Positions 12,752 through 23,400 of a DNA stretch of 64,000 nt are shown piece by piece. Within the stretch, counting starts at the first letter, position 1, and each line of letters starts with the position of its first letter. The notes under the pieces are model-generated. The model was not told where the DNA came from and searched no databases. It saw only the letters and a program-made list of their open reading frames with translations. The stretch spans positions 74,141-138,140 of the forward strand of contig KN817626.1 in the NCBI GenBank assembly GCA_000827495.1, written 5' to 3'. The translations under genes were made by a program, and so were the position numbers. This stretch comes from Hypholoma sublateritium FD-334 SS-4. Its lineage: Eukaryota; Basidiomycota; Agaricomycetes; Agaricales; Strophariaceae.

Positions 12752-13883
12752 AATTCTGGCCGATGAGCCGTCTTCACTGGGAGGGGGGTTGTGATGTACT
12801 ATTGGCCTTTGCCGCGTTATCTTCTTCCTTTCTTTTTTGGTTATCAGTTAGGTGTATTTGTAGTGTACCCGTGGACACGCTCTAGCGCATCCTATTCTAC
12901 TGTTGTTTTCCGTCCTCCCCTGTTTTCTGTATCAAGTACTCATATCCCATATTCGTGACTTTTCTTGGCCTTCCCACCACACTTGTCAAGGTCAATGGCA
13001 ACAGATTTTATCAAACGCCAACTGATCACCACTACCACAGCGATATACGCTTACAGTCACAAACATAGAGTCGGCAGATTATTCAACCCAATGTCAAAGC
13101 CTACGAATATGCATTGAACATTTGATACAGCCCGGATGCTTTATGTAGTAATTTATTTATCTTCAGTTTCATAACCTTTGTTACATTATCGTCTGCTGTC
13201 AAAGTGAAATTTTCGAGAGCACCTCGGGATGAAAGTTGTACTAGACACGATAACCGTGCGCACGAGTGAAATTTGTAGTCATAGAATATTGACACAAACA
13301 TAGCCTTGTCATCATCAAATCCGCGCTGCGTATCAATCCCTTCAGTAACCCTCAGTTCCCGAATTCTAACAATGAATGTCAAACTAGACAGATGAAAATC
13401 AGTCTCCATAGCTGCCACACTGGCAAGCGCTCAACCGCAGTGGCATCTGAAAGCTCTTCGGAACCAATCCAGAACAGTCATTCTACGAAAAATAAGATGC
13501 TCACACCGTGTCGCTGTTTGAATCCATTATACGAGATCAGTTCGCATCGCTGCAGCAAAAATTGTCCAGATCCAAGCAAAATGGGGTGTCATGCTTTATT
13601 CCCAGTACATAAGCAATCCACAATGAGGAAAACATTGGCCCCGATCCTGAAAAGGACGGAAATTTTCAAGACAAACCAAAGCGTTGTCGTAATGATCAGT
13701 ATATGAGCAGATAACTTGTGCGCTATGAGTGATGATGATGCCTTCTGCTGACCAGAAATGCTTGATGCATCTGGATCAGTATTCTGATATTCTGATTTGA
13801 GTGATTTGGTGTTCAGGATATAAAGTTGAGTGCCGCTCACTATGGCTAACTAAAGAATTCCTAGCCTCCATTTTACCACCATA
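12752..13883. other. 1.1-kb intergenic region
   Basis: Contains the 3' UTR region of the WD40/DUF2415 gene and the upstream region of the next gene. A 105-codon minus ORF (13101-13418) has no recognisable features and lacks support. Nothing else seen. Confidence 0.5.
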
Positions 13884-15420
13884 ATGACCAGTACCACGAC
13901 TGTTATTGTCGATGACGCTGATCCTGGCATAACATATAAAGGCCTTTGGAATGAAGTGGATCCTCAGACTCTTGACCCTGACTATGGTATCAGTCAAAGT
14001 GTAGGAGGCACCTTACACAATACAACAGCATGGACCATTTCAGACGGAAACAACAGTACGCCATCCTTAGGATTTGACTACAAGTTTACTGGTCAGTCCC
14101 CTGATCTCGTAATGAATGTGCACTAAATGATAGTGACAAGCAGGTCTCATGATCAGTGTATTTGCTTTGATGAAGCCAGAAGATGTGAATAACGCAACGG
14201 TTCCATACCAGTGGACATGCTATCTGAACGGAATACCTACACCTCCGGTTGTATTGGCTAAGCTGACAGAGCCAAGTACAATCAGAATCTGCTTTGAGGA
14301 CGCATTGGAAGACGATGAATATGTATTGGATTTTGGGTTTACGCAAATGCGATCCGCGTCTGCGCGAACGCAGGTGTTGTTCGATTATCTCGAATACCGA
14401 CCCTCGGGTTCTGCAGTCTCTCTGACGTACGACTTCATTGGAGTCGGTCCAAATAATCCTGGTATAATATACGGTAACTCTAACTGAATTAACAACACCT
14501 TACCCGATGGAACGGCCGGTGTGGAAACGGTGCCACAGCAGGACCAGATAAATATGAATCCTTATCTTCAATATCAATTCACAGGTACGCCATAGAATCT
14601 AATGCGACGGATTGCGCGTAACAAGCTGTGTACAGGCTCGTCTATAACATGGATAGGTTGGCTAGAACCAGGGGGTCCAGCAAATGCGTCATTCGCAGTA
14701 GATGGTCAACCCCCAACGCTTGTATCTCTGCCCTCTGTTTCTACCTCCCTCAATAATCCTGAGCCCGGAAGAATCCTCTTCCAAAGCTTGTCACTCGATT
14801 CCACAAGACCACACACCATAAATGTGACTTACATGATATCAGCCGCAAACCTTAATAACACTTCTGATCCCCCAGCTGCTCTTTCCTTCCAGTCTCTTGT
14901 CATTGGTGATGCTATTGTTCCAAGATCGATCAATGATCAAACGGCAAGAAACCACTTCCCATTGGTTGCTGGAGTTCTTTCCGGTGTCATTGCCATTCTT
15001 TGCGCCTTGTCAATATTCACTTGGAGAAGATGCAAGAATAGAGATACGCACGAACTTCCGTTTATTAACCCATTCACTTCGAACCCTTCCATTTTCCTAC
15101 AAAGGCTTTTAAACTACAAGTCTGTTAATGGTGCCGATATCAAACGCCGATGGGCGCTAGCCCCAGTCAATATCGCCGAGGCCCGGATAATTCCACCTTC
15201 CAAGCTCAGAAGTCGCGTAATTGATACGCCAGTACCATCGACATCTACGCAGCCAGATCCGGTGGTGATTTCTCAGAATGCGGTGGAGGATCCGAGGTCA
15301 CTGAGGATAGTAACACGCATCTATGAAGAGGACAGTGGACTTCGAATATTGACGGCAGAGAATGAGGAGGAGCACCACGAGACAGTTATTATATTACCAC
15401 CTGTTTATAGCGCTTCATAG
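13884..15420 (+). CDS. Type I membrane protein with two extracellular beta-sandwich-like domains, interrupted by one in-frame TGA
   Basis: Agaricomycete-type surface protein of unknown function. Exons 13884-14091, 14144-14584 and 14636-15420 sum to 1434 nt and keep one frame, but TGA at 14485-14487 interrupts it (context YGNSN-stop-INNTLPDG). No intron with GT-AG ends restores the downstream frame while removing only this codon, so a nonsense change of a Trp codon, a sequence error or readthrough must be considered. Domain 1 (TTTVIVDDADPGITYKGLW ... FDYLEYRP) and domain 2 (TGSSITWIGWLEPGGPANAS) resemble the paired lectin-like ectodomains common in mushrooms, with many N-glycosylation sites. 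One membrane helix (about HFPLVAGVLSGVIAILCAL) is followed by basic WRRCKNR and a cytoplasmic tail of about 130 aa. Confidence 0.7.
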
Positions 15421-15832
15421 CCCAATCTCAGTCCAGATAGAGCATTCAAGGCGCAATGAAGCAAGATCGTAGATGCCAAGAGATGCCGGAAATCGCTCAG
15501 AGTTATGCAGACAAAAATTCCGGAAAGAATCAGGGAGTGACAGCTTGCCCAGTTATACCATATGAGTTTTTGTCTGCAGACGCAACACGGATTTGCAATC
15601 ATTGCAGTGAAGGAAGAGAAAAAAGTTGGCAAAAAGCTTGCAAAAAGCGGCCCACAAAACAGGCTTAACCGAGGCTTATGTAACTCGAAATTGAGAAAGT
15701 AACCGGTAGATGCCGAGCGCTGCCGTAACATTACGTAATTATGATGACGAGGCGTCGCCTTACCGCGTCGGGAGCGTTGGAAGAATTCGCGAAATTTCTT
15801 CTTGCCGTCACCACCCTTTCCGTTTGTCCAGG
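15421..15832. other. Intergenic region with a small inverted repeat
   Basis: No gene. An 11-bp inverted repeat (GCAGACAAAAA near 15509 and its complement near 15571) could form a stem, perhaps near the 3' end of the upstream transcript. Otherwise only the PFA4 upstream region. Confidence 0.4.
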
Positions 15833-17288
15833 ATGATATGCGCGAAACGAGTCTTTCGCTGCTTCAAGACCGTTGAAAGATGGGGCAACTACATTACAGG
15901 CGCGGCTGGCCCGTTTTTCGTAGGGCTAGCAGTCATCCTGATGTCCATGGGGACAGTATGCTTTTGTATGTATGCTCTGTGTGTCAATGACGGCGAGAAC
16001 TCATTGTAGCCTCAGTCGATGTCATTGCTCCCGATCTATCTTTCCCGCTCCTGAGCGTTCCATTATGTGTCTTGATCGCCACCAACCTTTTCGCGCACTA
16101 CTACTATGTGGTGACTGTATCACCTGGTTTTGTGGGCGAGTCCCCTCGAGAACCGGGGACGAGTTTTCTATGGGCGAAAAAGCGAAAGCCACTAACTAGT
16201 GGTGTTCGATGGAGCTCTAGAGGTCTGAAAATCACGCAAGCAACATCCACGAAGTGTGTCAAGTGTGCCAACACGAGGCCAGAGGTACGTGTACTTGATC
16301 TCTCCCGAGGTCCCGCTTTGACATCTGTTCAGAGAGCCCACCATTGCCGAATATGCAAAAAATGTGTACTTAAGTATGATCATCACTGTCCTGTACGTTT
16401 CCACTGTTTTTGTGTGTCTTGTTTCTAATGACTTGCAGTGTACGTCGTCATAGTCGTGGGGAACGAACCAAACGCTGATTCATAGCAGGGATCAATCAGT
16501 GTGTGGGTATACACAACGAGAGACATTTCGTCATGTTTATGTATGCTTTTTGTCCCTCTCATAGGATATCGTCGTCCCTAATTCTTCATTAGGGCATACC
16601 TCGTTCTATCGACCTTCTGTCTTTGTGTCACCGGCTACCCATACTTCATGAACTCTCTCGGAATAACGTATACGGTAGGCTTTCCCCTGAATTCCTTTAT
16701 ACGTACGTACTGACATCTCATAGCCATGGAACCACTATGTTCCTGAAATAATGTTTGCTATGATTTTCATTCTTTCTGTTGTCCTTTGTTTTGCTGTTGG
16801 CGTTATGCTCTCATATCATCTTTACGGAATATCATGGGGTGAGACCACTGTAGAGGCACAGGATCATGAAGAGTACCGTAAGAAAGCAAAGCGACGGAAT
16901 GAGGTACGTCATGAGATCATGATATGCTCTATTCCTTGATTGCTTGTTGATGTTTTTCCAGACATTCGTGAATTCCTATGATTTAGGGTTCGTCCATTTT
17001 CTACTTCTCTTCCCATTTCATCCCATAATGCTCGATGTAGAAGGTCAAAAAACTTGGCTATCTTCTTCAATATCGGAGAGGGAGGATAGTGAGTTACTCT
17101 TGATGCAATTTCGTGTTGATAATGGCTTACATTTTCTACAAAGTTCTCCATTGACGCTTTTTATTCCCTTCCGCATTAACCCATACACCGACGGTTATTC
17201 TTGGGCGCGCAGGGAAGGCTACGAAAGACATGAAGGCCTTCGACAAGGCGAAGAACTGACGGACGACGACGATGATGATGACGTATAG
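15833..17288 (+). CDS. PFA4: DHHC palmitoyltransferase PFA4, 331 aa, with a 1-nt micro-exon
   Basis: S-palmitoyltransferase of the ER; in yeast Pfa4 modifies chitin synthase Chs3. Exons: 15833-15965, 16016-16284, 16333-16392, 16439 (single T), 16489-16540, 16593-16674, 16724-16903, 16962-16987, 17041-17088, 17144-17288; total 996 nt, exactly 332 codons. Four membrane helices: FFVGLAVILMSMGTVCF, LLSVPLCVLIATNLFAHYYYV, AYLVLSTFCLCVTGY and MIFILSVVLCFAVGVMLSY. The Cys-rich catalytic domain includes TKCVKCANTRPERAHHC, CKKCVLKYDHHCP, then the single T joined to GG makes the invariant Trp of CPWINQCVG. PFA4 family sequence continues with NERHFVMFM, TFVNSYDLG and the C-terminal PYTDGYSWARREG and an acidic DDDDDDV end. 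All introns are 46-57 nt. Confidence 0.92.
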
Positions 17289-17670
17289 TGTCAGACCTTC
17301 ATACGTGGCTTCTTACAGCTGCAAGATATTTATTGGACGAACGCCTAGTGTAACAGATATGTGAGTTGCGATTCTGGCCAATTTACCCCTTATGCAAGGA
17401 TGATATCTGCCGGGGCCAGATGACTCTTCGGGAGATGTCCAATCTTGTGCTTTCGAGCTTATGGTTCGGCATTCTCTGGGAAGCTGGATGATCTATGTCC
17501 GGCTTTGCTGCCCCCAAAGCGCCTTCGGGTTGCTCAGGGTTTCCTCTACTGAACGCATTTCACACTTAACATCTTGCATTTTCCGTGGATTTTTCTGATT
17601 TTCCTGATTTCTAGAATCATTTGGATAATTGTACCACCATTTATCGAGACATCGTCGCTATTTCTACTGG
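17289..17670. other. Convergent 3' region between PFA4 and the Cys-rich membrane protein gene
   Basis: About 380 bp between two stop codons on opposite strands. No coding content; should hold both 3' UTRs. Confidence 0.5.
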
Positions 17671-19203
17671 TCATTCTGCCTTCTCCGCTGGCACCTTGGC
17701 GATGAGATATTGTTGCTCTGACGCAGCCGCGTGCAATGCCAGTATTGAACGCCGAAAACTGCCGTGGAATAGATCTCATTAGTCTCAAAATGCAACAAAG
17801 AAGGCTGCCATGCGAATCCGTACTTGATTTGCTCGAAATAATAGGTCTGCAACTGCTGGTCGTGGGCGAATCGGCGGCGCTTGTGGATGAAGATGAGCGC
17901 AACGAAGATAGTGATTAACGCTAATGTTGAATGTTTTTGTTCAGCAATGTTCGGGTTCAGTGGTTGCATTCGGGTGCACTTACAGACGACGACGAAGAGA
18001 ACTGTGGCAAACCAATGCCAGGGTGCGATTTTCAACGGAGTCTCCGCAGGAACAGCGCATCTCTTACTGGGGCTGAGACAGTTTTGCTAAGGAGACGTCA
18101 GTATCAAGGCTATACCCGAGAATTTGGTTCACTGGGAAAATGCTCACCATTTCGCATTCAACGTCAAATCTGCACGTTTGACCTAATTTCTTGGTCGGTT
18201 GGCATATGGGACCTACTTCCTCAAAGTTAGGCGGCGTCGGGTCGCAATAGAGGCCGGGCGAGAGGCAATTGTGCTTGATCACAATTGTGGTGAATTGGCC
18301 CCCTCCCGCCGCGCCGCGATTGACGTCACCAACATATGTCGTGTTTTCCATTGCACAGGGTGCTCCCAATGGTTGTGTCGCGGCCCTAGGCCCGAATCAA
18401 TGTCATACAGCAACGAAGCAAGGAAAAACGAGGACTCACATGCATCGCGAATTCACGCAAACAGCCTTGTTCTGGGCATCTGGGACACTAGTGCCTGGAG
18501 GCGGTGCCTCGCACTGCTCGTCTCTGTCCAACTGGCATGTATCGCCGATCTTCTCCTGCAAACGGCACCCGCTCCCGTCATCGGGGCAGAACATGCCTAC
18601 GCCGCACATAGGCGGGAGCACGACGGCTGTGTCGTTCGTGCTCTGCCCTTTCTTGCCCTTCACCTTCTTCACGCCGCCGCCGCTCCCGCCACCAAACGTC
18701 CCATACCCGAAAGGGTACTCGTCGCGCCGACACAGGCGCGGAAGACACACGCCGAGACCCGTCGCGTTCGCGGGTGCGCCTGGCGGCGCGGAGCAAAAAG
18801 TGGTCTCGACGCACTCGGAGATGAGCTTATGTGTTGCCGGATTGAGCTTTGTGTTCTTCGGGGAGCACGGAATCGGCTTGCCCGACTTGGTGCGCGGGAC
18901 GCCCTCGGGGAGCACCGCCCATGAGACGAGCGGCTGCGCTGCGGCGAGCGTGCCTGTGGGCGGGGGCTGCGAGGCTGACACAATTGGGAGTATGTTGGGG
19001 GCAGAAAGTGATGCGGAGGTGGACGTCAAAGTGGACGTCGAGGGCGCTGATGAAGACGGAGAAGGGAGCTGGGGAAGGGACGCGATACTCGGTGGATCGA
19101 AGGGCAAGCTGGGAACGGGGAGCGAGAGGAAGGTCGAGGTTAGTTGCGTCTGTGCCCGCACTGTAACAAGAGCCACGAATAGCGCGAGGACGGAGATGTG
19201 CAT
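17671..19203 (-). CDS. Secreted-N-terminus, cysteine-rich single-pass membrane protein, 429 aa
   Basis: Five exons on the minus strand: 19203-18440, 18385-18148, 18086-17984, 17920-17824 and 17758-17671, totalling 1290 nt. Signal peptide MHISVLALFVALVTVRAQ; then a Ser/Thr/Pro-rich stalk (about residues 20-85); then Cys-rich ectodomain segments (CSPKNTKLN, ECVETTFCSAPPG, MCGVGMFCPDDGSGCRL, GDTCQLDRDEQCEAPP, CLSPGLYCDP, GQTCRFDVECE). The helix WFATVLFVVVSLITIFVALIF is followed by basic HKRRR. The tail ends FRRSILALHAAASEQQY, a motif I associate with homologous agaricomycete proteins and which fixed the last splice site. The spacing of Cys pairs suggests small disulfide modules; function unknown. 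Confidence 0.82.
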
Positions 19204-20442
19204 ATTGGATCGTTTGCTTGCGACGCTGTGCCTTACGCGTGTTTCTCCGACTATGTTGCGTGATTGAGGTGGGTTTGGGTAGACAAGCGCCCGGGATAAG
19301 GTTATATGATGGCCTGCATGTTGTCAGCCTCAATTAGATGTTCCGGAAATCCATGGCAATGCTCCTCGCCTAAGATACATCACAGTCGTGAATGGTCAGC
19401 CTCATCCTCGCCGATCATTTTTACTCCGAAACATGAAAGAAGTACTTAATGGGTGACCAGTGATCCTGGTAAACCGTCAAATTTTAATACTGAATAGGAT
19501 TCTGTCGGATGCGTAAAATGTGTATTTTATGGATGTAATATTGATGGAAAAATCGACCGAAGACAACATGGACTGGCACTGCAAGCTGAATGTACCGAAT
19601 GTCTTCCTCCTGAATCAGTGATACCCAGTCCCAGACATACTTGGGTTTTTGGTATCCGACATGCATATTGATGGTCCGGGGACTCCTGGAAGTTCAGGTT
19701 TATTAACATCATTTATAAGCCTATTACATTCAAGCAGTTCATAATTACCAGTCGGCATTTTTGAAAAGAAATGAAGGTTTCATGACAAGTAATTACGTAC
19801 ATTAATGGCCCAACAACACAACAACATCTACCATCTACTTTGATGCATGATGTGTATTTGTTTATTTCCTGCAATATAACACAATGTATGTAGACGTTTT
19901 TCGATGAGCAAGTGAATCCACCGACAGATAAGATTATGAAGAGTAGAGTGACGGGTGTAATTTCATACGAGGCATCGGTGGTTCGAGTGCCAATCTCAAA
20001 CGATTGTTCTATAAGCTGCTTGTGTGGCTTTTGGAACTTGGAAACTAGATTGCAAACATGCCACCGTGCTTCGGAGCATCGGGGAGTGGCACTGCAAGCC
20101 AAAAATGGAATATTTCCCTAAAGAAGAGCGGCATCAAGTGGCACGCGGTAGACACTGCACCAACGCGCGTGCGAACATATGATGAGCAACGGAGTTACTC
20201 TGGTCTGTGCTTACAGGATGATTTCCAGTAGATTACCCCAGTCAGGCGAACTAAGACGACGTGCAGGCGCGTGCGGGTCCTTTGAGATTGCAGGCCCAGA
20301 AATTCGAATGCCGCGAGCTGATCCGTTTGATGGCCCTAGCATGCCACTGCCCAGTATGAGAATCTGTGCTTGAAATATTTGTTGCCGCAGCGGCGCCGCT
20401 GTGACTTAAAATTCCACTGCCAGCTAGGTCTACACGAGGTGT
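19204..20442. other. 1.2-kb gene-free flank of the inverted repeat
   Basis: Upstream region of the Cys-rich membrane protein gene, then AT-richer sequence with only short unsupported ORFs. It lies outside the inverted-repeat arm that begins at about 20443. Confidence 0.45.
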
Positions 20443-23400
20443 CATGATATTATTTCGCTCGCTCTACTGCCCCCAATTGGTGTACAAAACCATGTTTTTA
20501 CAGGGCTTTCTCCTTTACTTTATGTTTCATCGTTTGATTAAAGGCACTTCGTGACGTCAGATCATAGCTTTTTGCAGATTGCCAGGATGGGAGCGGTGCA
20601 ATCTGAATCGAGCCTGAGTGTTCCATATAATTAAGACGGTAATTATAGCAGATCCCGGTGTTTTTTAGGTGTGCAGTAGTCTGCTGCACTGGTGAAAATG
20701 ATTGAGGATATTAAGAGCGACAGCAGTACAACTTGGAAGTCCAAGTTCGGTGGGCTCAGGTGAACTCTGTTACCCATTATGGCAGGATAAATGCTGGGAA
20801 AAGTCAATCTACATATATTGCGTACAAATGGAGGTCAATAATCTCACAGTCAAAAGTCTCCGCTCTCTTGTTTTAGGACTTCTCACCTCTGTAATACCGG
20901 TTTCATAGCATGGATGATCACTAATTTATCAGCTTCGAAGATGAAATGGCGGATTCAAAACGAGCATATTTACAGAACATAAGCATCTGAGGATATGGTA
21001 TGCCCGTTTTACCTGGGCGGTGGCATAGGGTTGAATAATAGAAATCAATCGTCGAGAAGAGTCTATTGTCGAAATTCGCCTGTACTGCTTCAATTTTTCA
21101 TACTGAAAAGCTGAAGAAATTCATCGTGGTAGTAATCTACATACAAAGAGCCTATCGGGCTGCACGAGAGGCCGAAGATAGCGGTTGAGTAGAATTTAGA
21201 GCTGCCTCTATCAGCCGCCAAGAATAGATGCACTGAGATACTATCTTTACTGCTGCAATCACGTAAGTTGCAGGGATCTCCTGCAGTGATATCTGCGCTC
21301 GATTCAACACAAGGCAGATCGCGGGGGATCCATGCACATCAGCTCAACTGGATCGCTACTACATATTCGGGTGTTTATGCTGGTCAAAGCCTGGAGGACA
21401 TCCGGCGTAATAGATAGCTCATACCGCGATCTCGCACGTTATTGATAGGCCCACAGGCTATGCGGCTCGGAGATATCTTGAGGTAAGGCCTTCGCGTTAT
21501 GCATAGCCTGCTCATTGCAAGCGATATAGCCGCTGTATGATTACACTTATGTAGGCGAGCAATGACGTGCACTAAACACTGCCCTCACGGCATCGAGTAG
21601 CACACCCTCCGTGGCCTCGTGGTGGCTTCTGGCGTCGGAGAGTGGGATATCCATCTTGTTTCTGGTGTATCAGGCAGCTTTATCATGGGGCACAACGATG
21701 CGCCCGTGCTGGATTGCGATTGTTAGATGGACAGACAGTTGTTTCCCCTCTTGTCTTCGTACAAGACTAAGCAGATCATTTCCTGTAGAATGTGTTGTTT
21801 TCAAGATACAAGGACAGCGTGTGTATTCACTGGTGGAGAACACCTATTGGGGACTGCCTTCTTAGAATTCATCATGTTGGATGATTATCTGGATGATTGT
21901 CAATTTAAGACCCCGTCCGTTCGGTCCATCACGTTGATGCATCACGCTAGTAGAGTACACACCAATCGACGCAAAACTAACGGTGCGCGTGATCCCTGTA
22001 TTTAGTAGATGCGCCCAAACATGGGCCTTCACGGCGTAGCGGACTATGTAGGCCATAATAACAGCGCCGAGCAGGTGCGCGGAGGCGGTGTCGCAGAGCT
22101 GGCGCCTGCCTATGTCTGCCTAGCGCAATGCCCCCGCCGGCGTGCGAAGATGGCCCCCGCGGGCCCGCGCAAGGTGCGCGGAGAAAGATTTCAGTGGCGC
22201 AGTGCTAGCGACCGACGTGGTGAGGTGCCCCCGCAGCGATGGCCCGCGGGCGCGCACGCACGCGCCGCGCGGGTGCTCTGGATGCGGGTGCGGTGTGCAG
22301 ATGTATCATTTTTTGTGCGGCACCATTTTTCTTGTCGCCAGGGTGCGCGGGCACGCGCACGGAATGGACGCCGCAGCGGAGAACACCGCGCAGGTGCGTG
22401 TATCCTCGAGTGGAGATCATGACGCATGCTGTCCCCCGCACTCAGCGGGAGGCGATCTGCACGCTGTGCGACCTCTGTCTCTAATATTAATTCAATCCAG
22501 CGGGGATGAAGGCGGAATTCGGTGCGAAGAGGAGCGCAGCACAGCGCGCCTATCCAGCGCCTAATAGCCTAATTAGCAGGCGCCACACCGACGTCCGCGG
22601 CACCTGCATGCGTCGGGGGGCGCATCCGGCCCTATCCGGCCCCCGCACGCCTCACGGATCAGTGATCGATCGGGGGAACAGCCTCCGTGCCGACGGCGGA
22701 TCGGCGTGTGTGAGTACGCGCACCGACCGCGCGCAGAACGGCAGGGCGCGTGCGGTCGCGACTCCCTGCGCCTTCGTCCATCCATCCATGCATCATGCGT
22801 GATGTCCGTCCGCACTACACCCCGCGGACCCGCGTCGCACAGCGGTATATTTACCCTCACGCTTTCACGCCGGCTGGCAGAGCCCGGGCCCGTGCGTTGA
22901 CCTGGCGTGAAAATTTCCGCGCCGCGCCAGGGCGCGTTTGGGTGCGGCGCGGCTGTGCGCGGGGCGCGTTGGACGCTGACGCCTGTCATGCTGGGGGCTG
23001 CGCGCGGGCAGATTGCGCTGATCGTACATATTGAATCAGCGTCAGATTGGCGGGGCGGTGCGTGCGGTTATTTATAGGCCTCGCAGGGTGACCGGCGCGG
23101 GCTTCGAGTTGGGCCGATAGCATATGTTGGTGGCACACTATGTCGGCGTGTGCGCCGTGGATTCGGTGGAGGAGCGGCGAGAGGGATGTGGGTGGGTGGG
23201 CAGAGGGGACGCTGCGTCGGGCTCTGGCGGCGGGATATAATATTTTACGCACGGAGGGGACCGGATAGTGTATGTAATTATAAAACGTTGGCTTGACTTC
23301 GACCAGTGCGCAGCACGTCCGTCGGTCTTTGTGTACCTGACCACCCGGTGCTAAACTTAAAGCTTAAAGACGCGCCGACCACCGCGGCGCGGGTTGGGGG

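Noticed and set aside
14460..14545. Hidden intron removing the TGA in the type I membrane protein gene
   Set aside because: Available donors (GTAACT, GTATAA) do not match acceptor phases needed to reach DQINMNPYLQYQFTG; only a weak GTCGGT donor would fit and it would delete conserved-looking sequence.
16393..16488. One 96-nt intron in PFA4 in place of two introns around a 1-nt exon
   Set aside because: It shifts the frame by one and replaces WINQCVGIHN by unrelated sequence, so the two-intron model is preferred.
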